This document shows positions 46,741-55,666 of a DNA stretch of 64,000 nucleotides, piece by piece. Source of the DNA: AP-15 sp963781215. GTDB lineage: Bacteria; Pseudomonadota; Alphaproteobacteria; ATCC43930; CGMCC-115725. The position numbers were made by a program, and so were the translations under genes. Position 1 is the stretch's first letter. Every line of letters starts with the position of its first letter. The notes beneath the pieces were generated by a model, which was not told the origin of the DNA, ran no database searches, and was given only the letters and a program-made list of their open reading frames with translations. Location: assembly GCA_963781215.1 (NCBI GenBank), contig CAWAFE010000051.1, forward strand, positions 10,228-74,227, written 5' to 3'.

Positions 46741-48522
46741 GTGCCGGACCAAGGCTTCACCGAGGAGCAGAAGCAGTACCTTGAAGGGTTCGTCACCGCG
46801 ATCGTCAAGAAACGCGGCCACGAGGTGCCCGGCTCTTCGGCAGACCCGGAGAGCAATGCCCAATCCGGCAGCAGCCGGGATCCCTCTTATATTCACATCG
46901 AAGCGCAGGACCGCGCTGTTGTCGCCGGTGGAACGCTGGCGCCGGAAGAGCTCGCCAAGCGGGCGAAGCACCCCTTCGACATGTGGGACGAGATGCGCGG
47001 CAATGCCGGCGCCGGGCGCTTTCCCAAGGGCACCGATGTCTTCCTGCACAAGTTCCACGGCCTCTTCTACGTGGCCCCCGCCCAGAACGCCTTCATGCTG
47101 CGGCTGCGACTGCCGGGCGGGATCGTGTCGGCGCATCAGGCCCGCGGGCTGGCCGATATCGCCGAGCATTTCGGCGGCGGCTACCTAGACGTGACGACGC
47201 GCGCCAATCTGCAAATCCGCGAGATCAGCGCCGCCCACCCGATCGCCGTCCTCGAAGCCGTCCAGGAGCTGGGGCTGACCTCGCGCGGCGCCGGCGCCGA
47301 CAACATCCGCAATATCACCGGCAGCCCGACCGCGGGAATCGACACCCAAGAGCTGATCGATACCCGGCCACTCTGCCGCGATTTGCATCACTACATCCTG
47401 AACCATCGCGAGCTTTACGGCCTGCCAAGAAAATTCAACATTGCCTTCGACGGTGGTGGCCGGGTCGGAGTGCTCGAAGACACCAACGACATCGGCTTTG
47501 CCGCCGTGGCCGTCGGCCCCGGCAAGGCGGCGGCGCCCGGCGTCTATTTTCGCATGTTGCTCGGCGGCATCACGGGCCACGGGACGTTCGCGCAAGACAG
47601 TGGCGTGCTGCTGGAGCCGCCGGAGGTCGTCCCCGCCGCGGCCGCGGTCGTGCGCACCTTCATCGCCCATGGCGACCGCACCGACCGCAAGCGGGCGCGT
47701 CTCAAATATCTGCTGGATCGCTGGGGCATCGAGAAGTGCCTGGCCGAGGCGGCCGTCTTTTTGCCGTTTCCGTGGCGCCTGACGCCGCTATCGGATTGCG
47801 AGCCGCGCGGCCTCGTCAACAAGCACGGGCATATCGGCAGCCACCGGCAGGCACAGCCGGGTCTGTTCTATATCGGCGTGGTCTTGCCTGTCGGTCGGAT
47901 GGAAGGGCATCAACTGCACGGCCTCGCCGACATCGTCGAGCGCTACGGCTCCGGCACGTTGCGGCTGACAGTGTGGCAGAACCTCTTGATCTCCGACATC
48001 CCCGAAGCGGCACTCCCTGCCGCCGTCGCCGAGATCGAGGCGCTCGGCCTCTCTGTCGCGGCGAGCGCGGTCCGCGGCGGCATCGTCGCCTGCACCGGCA
48101 ATAGCGGCTGCAAATTCGCACTGAGCGACACCAAACGTCACGGGCTCGAGCTCGCCGAGCATCTCGACGCACGGCTCTCGCTCGACCAGCCGATCAATAT
48201 TCATTTGACCGGGTGCCCCAATTCCTGTGCCCAGCATTACGTCGGGGATATCGGCCTGCTTGCGACCAAGGTCGACCGGGGCGAGGACGAAATCGAGGGC
48301 TATCACGTCACGATCGGCGGCGGCAGCGGCGCCGAGCTCGGGCTCGGGCGCGAAATCTATAGCTCGGTCCCGGCCGAGGAGCTGCCGTGGCGGATCGAGA
48401 CGATGCTGCGTGGGTATCTCGCGGAACGCGGCCCGAACGAGACCTTCCATGCCTTCACCAATCGCCACAGCGTCGACGAGCTGATCTCCCGGTTCGACAG
48501 CGTTGTCGCCGCGGGGAATTGA
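46741..48522 (+). CDS. Ferredoxin/flavoprotein-dependent nitrite (or sulfite) reductase, siroheme type (593 aa)
   Basis: Six-electron reduction of nitrite to ammonia (or sulfite to sulfide). Two NIR/SIR half-repeats are visible. The siroheme/[4Fe-4S] cysteines are in ACTGNSGCKFA and TGCPNSCAQHY. GTG 46741 has AAGGA at the right distance. The downstream genes are an electron-donating flavoprotein (1-bp gap) and a nitrite channel of the FNT family, which argues for nitrite as the substrate (NirA-like). Confidence 0.9.
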   Translation: MPDQGFTEEQKQYLEGFVTAIVKKRGHEVPGSSADPESNAQSGSSRDPSYIHIEAQDRAVVAGGTLAPEELAKRAKHPFDMWDEMRGNAGAGRFPKGTDVFLHKFHGLFYVAPAQNAFMLRLRLPGGIVSAHQARGLADIAEHFGGGYLDVTTRANLQIREISAAHPIAVLEAVQELGLTSRGAGADNIRNITGSPTAGIDTQELIDTRPLCRDLHHYILNHRELYGLPRKFNIAFDGGGRVGVLEDTNDIGFAAVAVGPGKAAAPGVYFRMLLGGITGHGTFAQDSGVLLEPPEVVPAAAAVVRTFIAHGDRTDRKRARLKYLLDRWGIEKCLAEAAVFLPFPWRLTPLSDCEPRGLVNKHGHIGSHRQAQPGLFYIGVVLPVGRMEGHQLHGLADIVERYGSGTLRLTVWQNLLISDIPEAALPAAVAEIEALGLSVAASAVRGGIVACTGNSGCKFALSDTKRHGLELAEHLDARLSLDQPINIHLTGCPNSCAQHYVGDIGLLATKVDRGEDEIEGYHVTIGGGSGAELGLGREIYSSVPAEELPWRIETMLRGYLAERGPNETFHAFTNRHSVDELISRFDSVVAAGN

Positions 48523-48523
48523 C

Positions 48524-50065
48524 GTGGCCTTCGCTCCTCGGCTTCCCGACAACGCGCCCTTTTCGTCGGGGCAGCGCGCCTGGCTCGATGGCCTGATCGC
48601 CGGCCTGATCGCCAGGGCGGACGAGCCGCGAGCGGACTTGCCCGAAGCCGCGGCCAGTGAGGAGGAATTCCCCTGGCACGACCCGTCCTTGTCGCTCGAC
48701 GAGCGGCTTGCCCTCGCCGAAGGCGGGCGGCACGAGCGCGTGTTGATGGCGGCCATGGCGCAACTCGATTGCGGCCAATGTGGCTATCTCTGCCGCAGCT
48801 ATGCCGAGGCGATCGCCTGCGGTGAGGAGACGAACCTCGCCCGCTGCGTGCCGGGCGGCAAGGCCACCTCGCGCAAGCTGAGGGAGCTGACCGCCGGCGC
48901 GCCGGCGGCTGCTCCGATGGCGGTGACGATTGCCACAAGCTCGACCGAGCCGGCCGGCGAGCTCGCCACCGCGCGATTTCGCCAGGCGCGCTGCCTCAAC
49001 GGCCGTGGCTCCGAGAAAGAGACGCGGCACGTCGTCTTCGAGACCGAAGCGGAAGACGCCTACGAGGTCGGCGACAGCCTCGGCGTCATCGCCCGGAACT
49101 GCCCCGAGCTCGTCGGCGCCATCATCGAGCGGCTCGGCGCCGCGCCGGACACGCCGGTGCTGTCGCCGGACGGGGCCGAGCGGCCGCTCGGCGAAGCACT
49201 CGCAGCGTCCTGCGAGATCCGTTGCGTGTCGGATCAGGCGATCGAGGTGCTGGCCTCACGCGCCCACGACCGCAGCGAATCGCTGATCCTGCAGGCAATG
49301 GCCGAGGGCTATCCGGGCGCCGGCCCCGAAGACGCCGATTTGCTCGATCTCCTGGAAGCCTTTCCGTCGGCGCGCCCGCCGCTATCCGAGCTGGTTTCCG
49401 CGCTGACGCCTTTGCAGCCGCGCCTATACTCGATCGCCTCGTCGCCAAAGCAGACCCTCGGCGAAATCCATCTGACGGTGGCGGCCGTCCGCTACGAGAG
49501 GCGCGCCCGCACTCGCGCGGGGGTAGCCTCGACCTTTCTTAGTGATCGGGTCGCCGGCGGTGACCGCGTCTCGGTCTTTGTCCACCGCGCGCCCCATTTC
49601 CGGCTGCCCGCGTCCCCCGACGCGGCGATCGTCATGATCGGCGCCGGCACCGGGATCGCACCGTTTCGCGCCTTTCTGCAGGAGCGGCGTGCCCTCGGGG
49701 CCGGTGGCCGCAACTGGCTCTTTTTTGGCAACCCGCGGCGGCGCACCGATTTCCTCTTCGAGAACGAGCTGACGGCGTACCACCGCGACGGCGTGCTGAC
49801 GCGGCTCGACACCGCCTTTTCCCGGGATCAGGGGAGCAAGGTCTACGTCCAGCATCGCCTTCTCGAGCACGCTGCCGCGTTGTGGTCGTGGCTCGCGGAC
49901 GGTGCACATCTCTACCTTTGCGGCGACGCCCAGCGCATGGCCCGCGACGTCGAAGCCGGGCTTGCCTACATCGTCGCCAAGGAAGGCCGCATGGCTACGG
50001 GCGCGGCCAAGGCTTGGCTCGCCCGCCTCGCCGCCGAGGGCCGCTACCACAAAGACGTATATTGA
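48524..50065 (+). CDS. Fe-S/flavoprotein reductase partner of the nitrite reductase (CysJ-like C-terminal module, 513 aa)
   Basis: The N-terminal part has a four-cysteine pattern (DCGQCGYLCRSYAEAIACGE then ARCVPGG) like the Fe-S domain of RnfB-type proteins. From about residue 150 it is the FAD- and NAD(P)H-binding module of sulfite reductase flavoproteins: RLYSIASSP for FAD, GVASTFL, GAGTGIAPFRAFLQER for the nucleotide, and LYLCGDAQRMARDV near the end; the C-terminus is YHKDVY. The flavodoxin (FMN) domain of ordinary CysJ is missing, so the Fe-S domain probably passes electrons to the siroheme enzyme. GTG 48524 follows the previous stop by one base. Confidence 0.85.
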   Translation: MAFAPRLPDNAPFSSGQRAWLDGLIAGLIARADEPRADLPEAAASEEEFPWHDPSLSLDERLALAEGGRHERVLMAAMAQLDCGQCGYLCRSYAEAIACGEETNLARCVPGGKATSRKLRELTAGAPAAAPMAVTIATSSTEPAGELATARFRQARCLNGRGSEKETRHVVFETEAEDAYEVGDSLGVIARNCPELVGAIIERLGAAPDTPVLSPDGAERPLGEALAASCEIRCVSDQAIEVLASRAHDRSESLILQAMAEGYPGAGPEDADLLDLLEAFPSARPPLSELVSALTPLQPRLYSIASSPKQTLGEIHLTVAAVRYERRARTRAGVASTFLSDRVAGGDRVSVFVHRAPHFRLPASPDAAIVMIGAGTGIAPFRAFLQERRALGAGGRNWLFFGNPRRRTDFLFENELTAYHRDGVLTRLDTAFSRDQGSKVYVQHRLLEHAAALWSWLADGAHLYLCGDAQRMARDVEAGLAYIVAKEGRMATGAAKAWLARLAAEGRYHKDVY

Positions 50066-50076
50066 AGCGGAGAAAA

Positions 50077-50883
50077 ATGATGTTTCTCGACACCGTCGAT
50101 CAATTCGCCGCAGTGGCGGTCGGCAAGGCCGCGTTTCTGCGGCGCTCGCCCGTGGGCTTCTGGATCAGCTCGATGATGGCGGGGGCCTATGTCGGGCTCG
50201 GCATCATCCTGATCTTTTGCGTTGGGGCGAATGTCGACCCGAGCATCCGCCCGGTGGTGATGGGCGCCTCGTTCGGGATCGCGCTGACCCTCGTGATCTT
50301 CGCCGGCTCGGATCTCTTCACCGGCCATACCATGTTCATGACCTTGGGCCGGCTGCGCGGGCGCACGAGCATGCGCGATCTCGCCGGCTGTTGGCTCGCT
50401 TCCTGGGGCGGCAACCTCGCCGGCTGCATCGTGCTCGCGGCGATCTTCGTCGCCGGCGGCGGCGGGCTGGCCTTGGGCGCCAAGAGCCATCTCCTGGTCA
50501 CCGTCGCCGGCGCCAAGATGAACGCTTCGGCGGTCGAGCTGATCGCCCGCGCCATTCTGTGCAACTGGCTGGTTTGCCTGGCTATCTGGACCTCGGCGCG
50601 GATGACCAACGACACCGCAAAATGCATCGTGATCTTCTGGTGCCTCTATGCCTTCATCGCCAGCGGCTTCGAGCACTCGGTCGCCAACATGACCCTGTTC
50701 TCGATCGCCCTGCTCGCCGACCACCCGGCCAATGTCACCTTTGCCGGCATGGCGTGGAACCTGCTCTGGGTGACCTTGGGCAACATCGTCAGTGGCGCCG
50801 GCGTCATGGGCCTCGGCTATTGGGCCGCCTCCCGCGCCCCGGCCGCAACCGAGCCGGTCGCGCATTTGGCGGCCGCCGAATAG
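50077..50883 (+). CDS. nirC: Formate/nitrite transporter family protein, NirC-like (268 aa)
   Basis: Six membrane helices. FNT features: FAGSDLFTGHTMFM after helix 2 and CNWLVCLAIWTSARM, plus GFEHSVANMTLF, which carries the central histidine. Start at ATG 50077 with GCGGAGA upstream, 11 bp after the reductase stop. With its two upstream genes it makes a nitrite uptake and assimilation operon. Confidence 0.93.
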   Translation: MMFLDTVDQFAAVAVGKAAFLRRSPVGFWISSMMAGAYVGLGIILIFCVGANVDPSIRPVVMGASFGIALTLVIFAGSDLFTGHTMFMTLGRLRGRTSMRDLAGCWLASWGGNLAGCIVLAAIFVAGGGGLALGAKSHLLVTVAGAKMNASAVELIARAILCNWLVCLAIWTSARMTNDTAKCIVIFWCLYAFIASGFEHSVANMTLFSIALLADHPANVTFAGMAWNLLWVTLGNIVSGAGVMGLGYWAASRAPAATEPVAHLAAAE

Positions 50884-50933
50884 ACTGCCGGACCTCCGCG
50901 GGGACCCCTTTTCTTGTGGCGGCGGCTGTGCGT

Positions 50934-51100
50934 GCTATAACCGGGCGATCGCCTGGGGGTGTGCGCCGTGCCTACCGTCTTTATCCTGAATGGCCCCAAT
51001 CTGAACCTGCTTTGTGCGATGGGCTATAACCGGGCGATCGCCTGGGGGTGTGCGCCGTGCCTACCGTCTTTATCCTGAATGGCCCCAATCTGAACCTGCT
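50934..51100 (+). repeat. 78-bp direct repeat duplicating the aroQ start region
   Basis: 50934-51011 recurs at 51023-51100 (period 89 bp) apparently without change. Each copy holds a leader (GCTATAACCGGGCGATCG..) and the first aroQ codons for PTVFILNGPNLNLL. The first copy reads on out of register and stops, giving a short decoy reading frame ahead of the real gene. Confidence 0.85.
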
Positions 51101-51515
51101 CGGGGTTCGCGATCCGGCCCAGTACGGGCTCGACACTCTAGCGGACATCGAGGGCCGCTGCGTCGCGCGCGCGGGCGATCTCGACCTGCAGATCGAGTTT
51201 CGCCAGACCAACCACGAAGGCCAGCTCGTCGACTGGATCCAGGAGGCGCGCGAGGCGGCGGACGGGATCATCCTGAACGCCGGTGCCTTGACCCATACCT
51301 CGGTCGCGGTGCTCGACGCGCTCCTCGCCGCCGACCTGCCGGTGATCGAGGTGCATCTCTCGAACATCTTCCGCCGCGAGCGCTTTCGCCACCATTCCTA
51401 TGTCAGCCTCGCGGCCCGTGGCGTGATCTGCGGCCTCGGCGCGCAGGGCTACGAACTGGCGCTGGAGGCGATCGCGAGCCTGATCGAGAGCGAGCAGGAC
51501 GAGGCCGCGCAGTGA
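51057..51515 (+). CDS. aroQ: 3-dehydroquinate dehydratase type II (152 aa)
   Basis: Shikimate pathway enzyme, dodecameric type II. FILNGPNLNLLGVRDPAQYG (catalytic Tyr of the lid), RQTNHEGQLVDWI, NAGALTHTSVA and EVHLSNIFRRERFRHHS with the catalytic histidine are present. GTG 51057 matches the family start; a GTG three codons earlier is possible. The stop overlaps the next gene's GTG (GTGA). Confidence 0.96.
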   Translation: MPTVFILNGPNLNLLGVRDPAQYGLDTLADIEGRCVARAGDLDLQIEFRQTNHEGQLVDWIQEAREAADGIILNAGALTHTSVAVLDALLAADLPVIEVHLSNIFRRERFRHHSYVSLAARGVICGLGAQGYELALEAIASLIESEQDEAAQ

Positions 51516-51961
51516 GGCTCGGCGGCCGCCGCCCGCCGCTGTCGCCCGACCCCGGGCTGATCCGCAGCCTGGCGGCGCTGTTGAGCGAAACCGGCCTCAG
51601 CGAGATCGAGTACGCAGTCGGCGATTGCCGCATCCGGGTTTCGCGCGGCGCGCCGGCGGTCGTGTCGGCTCCCGTCGTGCCGTCCGGGCCGGCGCAAGCC
51701 TCGGCCGCTACCGCTCTCGCCGAGGATGCCGGTGCCGTGACGGCGCCGATGGTCGGCACCGCCTATCTCGCGCCGCAGCCGGGTGCGGCGCCTTTCGTTC
51801 GCCTCGGCGACACGGTCGTCGAGGGTCAGCCGCTGCTGATCATCGAGGCGATGAAGGTGATGAACGAAATCCGTGCGCCGCGCCCCGGCCGTATCACTCG
51901 GATCCTGGTGGCCGACACGCAACCGGTCGAATACGGTGCGGCGCTGATGCTGATCGAGTGA
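51512..51961 (+). CDS. accB: Biotin carboxyl carrier protein of acetyl-CoA carboxylase (149 aa)
   Basis: An N-terminal helical segment (LIRSLAALLSETGLSEIEY), an Ala/Pro linker and a biotinyl domain with the biotinylation site EAMKVMNEI. GTG 51512 overlaps the aroQ stop by 4 bp. The linker is the usual alanine/proline-rich type. Its normal partner accC lies about 1.1 kb away with two opposing genes between. Confidence 0.95.
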   Translation: MRLGGRRPPLSPDPGLIRSLAALLSETGLSEIEYAVGDCRIRVSRGAPAVVSAPVVPSGPAQASAATALAEDAGAVTAPMVGTAYLAPQPGAAPFVRLGDTVVEGQPLLIIEAMKVMNEIRAPRPGRITRILVADTQPVEYGAALMLIE

Positions 51962-52129
51962 GGTAGGTAGACCGCCCTCAGCAACTCTCCTCGACCAGAC
52001 ACGACGGCCTGCGCCCGCGAGACGGGAGCGGTCACAATCGGGCCGCGGTCGTGCCGCAATGGTGCAAAATCGCAGCACGACTGTCTTCCGTTCCGCCCCG
52101 GTCGGCCAACGGACAGCGCGTTTCTGCCG

Positions 52130-52405
52130 TCAATAGCCGGTATGCCCGCTTACCCGAGGCCCGGCGCCGTCCGAGTAGGGACGAGCGTAGACGTAGGGAT
52201 CCCAATACGCTGCCGGAGCAGGATAACGGCCGGCCGGATAGTAATAGTATGGGCTGGCATAGGCGGGGTATCGGTAACCATAGTACCCGTACCCATAATA
52301 TGGATATGGGTATGTCGGATACGATTGGTAATAATAAGTTTGGGCGTTTGCCGCGACCGCCAGACCGATGGTTAGGCCGGTCGCCAACAGCACTGATCTG
52401 AGCAT
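52130..52405 (-). CDS. Small secreted tyrosine/proline-rich protein (91 aa)
   Basis: A signal peptide (MLRSVLLATGLTIGLAVAAN, cleavage after ANA) precedes a short mature chain very rich in Y, P and G (YPYPYYGYGYYGYRYP). ATG 52405 has AGGAG upstream. Such sequences occur in exported or surface proteins; function unknown. It lies antisense to the acc operon direction. Confidence 0.7.
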   Translation of the reverse strand: MLRSVLLATGLTIGLAVAANAQTYYYQSYPTYPYPYYGYGYYGYRYPAYASPYYYYPAGRYPAPAAYWDPYVYARPYSDGAGPRVSGHTGY

Positions 52406-52473
52406 GATCGGCTCCTGTTGTGAGTTCACGGGATCTTTCTCGACGAGCCGAGAAAGGAGGGCTTTCCCCTCGC

Positions 52474-52794
52474 TCAATAGGGCGGTGGTGCCGGGGGCGC
52501 CGAAGGCGGCGGAGGGGCATAGGCCGTGGACGGCGCCGGCGGCGGAGGGACATAGGCCGTGGACGGGGCCGGTGGCGGCGGCGTGGTCGACGCCAGCCCG
52601 GCACCCGTCCCGGTCGCGCCACCGATGATCGCGCCCGGAATGCACCCGACGCCCAGAAGGGGAGCCGTGGCGGCGGCGCCGATGCCGCAGCCCACAGCCG
52701 CTCCGCCGACCGCGCCTTCGGTCGCATTGGTACCCGGGTTTGGAGTGCAGGCGGCAAGAGCGAGGAGCGTTCCGACTACAAAAACGGGTCTCAT
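52474..52794 (-). CDS. Glycine-zipper-like lipoprotein with proline-rich tail (106 aa)
   Basis: Lipobox LAAC after a short signal (MRPVFVVGTLLALAACTP). The mature part has GAVGGAAVGCGIGAA and GAIIGGATGTGAG, a glycine-zipper pattern, then a tandem PPPPAPSTAY repeat. The ribosome binding site AAAGGA is good. Together with the gene at 52130 it forms a minus-strand pair sitting between accB and accC. Confidence 0.7.
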   Translation of the reverse strand: MRPVFVVGTLLALAACTPNPGTNATEGAVGGAAVGCGIGAAATAPLLGVGCIPGAIIGGATGTGAGLASTTPPPPAPSTAYVPPPPAPSTAYAPPPPSAPPAPPPY

Positions 52795-53070
52795 TGCATT
52801 TCCTTTCCTCTCCTCGATCGTATCACCGAATCGGGGAGATCAAGACAAGGTTGACGAAGATTATGACAGGCCAATTTGGTCGCATATACCTTCTCGATCG
52901 GGATCAGGTATGCGCCTGGACTTGTCAACGTAACCAAATCTCTACTAAGTCTGTCACCGTCTCTTTCTCTTCTCTCTGTCTAACCACGAGTCGCGGACAA
53001 AAGTTCCCGGCCCATACACACCGATCATGTTGTGGTGTGGGATGCTGGCGCCCCTTGTGGTGGAGAGGGC

Positions 53071-54426
53071 ATGATCCGCCCGATGTTCGAGAAAGTGCTG
53101 ATCGCCAATCGCGGGGAAATCGCGCTCAGGATCCATCGCGCCTGCCGCGAGATGGGGATCAAGACGGTGGCGGTGCATTCGACCGCCGATTCGCAGGCGA
53201 TGAATGTGCGGCTCGCCGACGAGACCGTGTGCATCGGCCCGCCGGCGGCGCGCGACAGCTATCTGAACGTGGCCGCGATCCTGTCGGCGGCGACGATCGC
53301 CGGCGCCGACGCGATCCATCCCGGCCTCGGCTTTCTCGCCGAGGACGCCGATTTCGCCGCGACCGTGGAGGAGCACGGCTTCACCTTTATCGGCCCCGCA
53401 CCCGAGCACATCCGGCTGATGGGCGACAAGGTGGCGGCGAAGGCGGCGGCGGCACGCCTCGGCATCCCGACGATACCGGGCTCGCGAGGGGCGGTGCGCG
53501 ATCTCGCCGCCGCCGCCGCGGCGGCCGGGGCGATCGGCTATCCGGTCCTGATCAAGGCGGCGGCGGGCGGCGGCGGGCGTGGCATGAAGGTAGCCCGCGA
53601 CCCCGCCGAGCTGGCCCGCATGCTGCCGTTGGCACAGCACGAGGCGGTATCGTTCTTCGGCCGCGGCGAGGTTTATCTCGAGCGCTGGCTCGACCGCCCC
53701 CGTCATATCGAGATCCAGATCCTCGGCGACGGCCAGGGTGGTGTGGTTCATCTCGGCGAGCGCGACTGCTCCTTGCAGCGCTCGCATCAGAAGGTGCTCG
53801 AGGAAGCGCCCTCGCCGGCGCTGAACCCCGACGAGCGCGATCGTCTCGCGGCACTCGCCGTGACGGCGATGCGCGAGCTCGGCTACCGGAGCGCCGGCAC
53901 AATCGAATTCCTATATCAGGACGCCGAGTTCTTCTTTATCGAGATGAACACCCGGCTGCAGGTCGAGCATCCGGTCAGCGAGATGATCAGCGGCATCGAC
54001 ATCGTCCGCGAGCAGCTGCGCATCGCCGCCGGCGCGCCGCTCGGCTACCGCCAAGCCGAAATCAGGCTGTCGGGCCATGCTATCGAATGCCGCATCAACG
54101 CAGAAAACCCGGACACTTTTCGACCGTCGCCGGGCCGGGTCACCGACTACCACGCGCCGGGTGGGCTCGGTGTGCGGGTCGACAGCGCGCTCTACCAGGG
54201 CTACGAGGTGCCGCCCTATTACGACAGCCTGATCTCCAAGCTGATCATCAACGGCAAGACCCGCAACGAATGCCTGATGCGAATGCGCCGGGCGCTCGAA
54301 GAATATGTGATCGGCGGCATCGAGACGACGATCCCGCTGCATCAGCGCCTCGTCGACGCCGCCGATTTTATCGACGGCGCCTACGACATCCACTGGCTGG
54401 AGCGCTTCCTGGGGCGCCCGCCGTGA
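53071..54426 (+). CDS. accC: Biotin carboxylase subunit of acetyl-CoA carboxylase (451 aa)
   Basis: ATP-grasp enzyme carboxylating biotin on AccB. KVLIANRGEIALRIHRAC start, ATP-binding glycine loop KAAAGGGGRGMKV, EFFFIEMNTRLQVEHPVSE and ECRINAENP are all in place. ATG 53071 has GGAGAGG before it; an upstream in-frame ATG at 53032 is less likely. Its stop overlaps the GTG of aat. Confidence 0.97.
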   Translation: MIRPMFEKVLIANRGEIALRIHRACREMGIKTVAVHSTADSQAMNVRLADETVCIGPPAARDSYLNVAAILSAATIAGADAIHPGLGFLAEDADFAATVEEHGFTFIGPAPEHIRLMGDKVAAKAAAARLGIPTIPGSRGAVRDLAAAAAAAGAIGYPVLIKAAAGGGGRGMKVARDPAELARMLPLAQHEAVSFFGRGEVYLERWLDRPRHIEIQILGDGQGGVVHLGERDCSLQRSHQKVLEEAPSPALNPDERDRLAALAVTAMRELGYRSAGTIEFLYQDAEFFFIEMNTRLQVEHPVSEMISGIDIVREQLRIAAGAPLGYRQAEIRLSGHAIECRINAENPDTFRPSPGRVTDYHAPGGLGVRVDSALYQGYEVPPYYDSLISKLIINGKTRNECLMRMRRALEEYVIGGIETTIPLHQRLVDAADFIDGAYDIHWLERFLGRPP

Positions 54427-55082
54427 TCCCGCTGACCCCGGAGATCCTGCTCGCCGCCTATGCCGCGGGTGTCTTCCCGATGGCCGAATTGGCCGACGAC
54501 CCCGAGCTCTTCTGGGTCGATCCGCACCGCCGCGGCATCCTGCCGCTTGACGCCTTCCACGTGTCGCGACGGCTGCACCGCGTGCTGCGCCGGGGCCATT
54601 TCGAAATTCAATGCGACCTTGATTTCGAGGCGGTCGTGCGCGGCTGCGCCGAGGCGACCGAAAAGCGGCCGAACACTTGGATCAACGACGAGATCGTTCG
54701 GCTCTACGGGGCGCTCTGCGCCCGCGGCGCCGCGCATAGCGTCGAATGCCGGCAGGCGGGCGCGCTGGTCGGCGGGCTCTACGGCGTCTCGATCGGTGCG
54801 GCCTTCTTTGGCGAGAGCATGTTCAGCCGGGTCACCGACGCCAGCAAAGTGGCGCTCGTGCACCTCGTTGCAAGGCTGCGGCTCGGCGGCTACCGGCTCC
54901 TCGACACCCAGTTCCTGACGCCGCATCTGGCGCTCTTCGGCGGCATCGAGATCAGCCGCGCCCGTTATCGCCGCCTGCTCGCGGACGCGCTCGGCTACCG
55001 CGCGTTCTTCCCCGGCGAGCTGCCGGCGGGCTCGGAGGGCGACCCGCTCGCCCCTTTGCAGTCGAGTACATTGACGTCGTAG
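54423..55082 (+). CDS. aat: Leucyl/phenylalanyl-tRNA--protein transferase (219 aa)
   Basis: N-end rule enzyme adding Leu or Phe to proteins. LLAAYAAGVFPMAELADDPE and FWVDPHRRGILPLD are the family signature, with SVECRQAGALVGGLYGVSIG and FGESMFSR in the core. GTG 54423 overlaps the accC stop (GTGA), so it is co-translated. The C-terminus overlaps the convergent DUF2155 gene by 88 bp. Confidence 0.95.
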   Translation: MIPLTPEILLAAYAAGVFPMAELADDPELFWVDPHRRGILPLDAFHVSRRLHRVLRRGHFEIQCDLDFEAVVRGCAEATEKRPNTWINDEIVRLYGALCARGAAHSVECRQAGALVGGLYGVSIGAAFFGESMFSRVTDASKVALVHLVARLRLGGYRLLDTQFLTPHLALFGGIEISRARYRRLLADALGYRAFFPGELPAGSEGDPLAPLQSSTLTS

Positions 55083-55423
55083 ACCGGGTGCTCGAGCGCC
55101 GACAATGCCGGGCTCGACGCGAACATCCAGCCGCTGAACCGTCTGATGTTGTCCTCGCCCGGCCGGATCTCGTCGATCTCGAGAAAGGCGGCACTTTCCG
55201 GCCGGTCCTCGGGAGGGCTCTTCTCGCAGTCGCGCACCGTGATCGACAAGGTGCCGAACCGCACCGGGGTCCCGACCGGCGCTTCGATCGTCGACACCCG
55301 CGCGGTGATCTTGTCGAGCCCTTGCAGCACCGCGATCGGCTCGGAAATCATGTCCGCCGCCGCCGACATCGACAGCGAAGCCGCCAGCAGTTCGACGCCG
55401 ACAACCGCGGCCGCCAGCCTCAT
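54995..55423 (-). CDS. DUF2155-domain exported protein (142 aa)
   Basis: A signal peptide (MRLAAAVVGVELLAASLSMS) is followed by a DUF2155 domain: LQGLDKITARVSTIEAPVG, then VRDCEKSPPEDRPESAAFLE and GWMFASSPALSALEHPVYDV. This family sits beside aat, accBC and NDUFA12 in alphaproteobacteria. Function unknown. ATG 55423 overlaps the stop of the small gene upstream by 4 bp. Confidence 0.9.
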   Translation of the reverse strand: MRLAAAVVGVELLAASLSMSAAADMISEPIAVLQGLDKITARVSTIEAPVGTPVRFGTLSITVRDCEKSPPEDRPESAAFLEIDEIRPGEDNIRRFSGWMFASSPALSALEHPVYDVNVLDCKGASGSPSEPAGSSPGKNAR

Positions 55424-55638
55424 TTGCGATAGGGGTTAACGATGCCGGCGACGATCTTGCCCAGGACTTCCCGCACCTGCGTTTCGTCGCAACCCATCAG
55501 CACCGCGTCTTCCAATGCCTCCTGCGCCAGTTCGCGCAACTCGGCGAGGTTTTCGTTCAGGACCTTGATCTTTTCGACGCAGGAGACGGGCTCCCCTTCC
55601 GGGGTGCGCCAGACCGGAAAATCCTTCGGTTCGCTCAT
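55420..55638 (-). CDS. Small alpha-helical hypothetical protein (72 aa)
   Basis: MSEPKDFPVWRTPEGEPVSC followed by a long helix (KVLNENLAELRELAQEALED) and CDETQVREVLGKIV. Start chosen at ATG 55638. It is coupled to the DUF2155 gene and 28 bp downstream of mlaD; a regular member of this cluster without assigned function. Confidence 0.8.
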   Translation of the reverse strand: MSEPKDFPVWRTPEGEPVSCVEKIKVLNENLAELRELAQEALEDAVLMGCDETQVREVLGKIVAGIVNPYRK

Positions 55639-55666
55639 CGCACTGCTCTGCCCCGGCATTTGCGGC

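Noticed and set aside
50935..51047. A second aroQ gene
   Set aside because: The upstream copy contains only the first codons before going out of register; it is a partial direct repeat.
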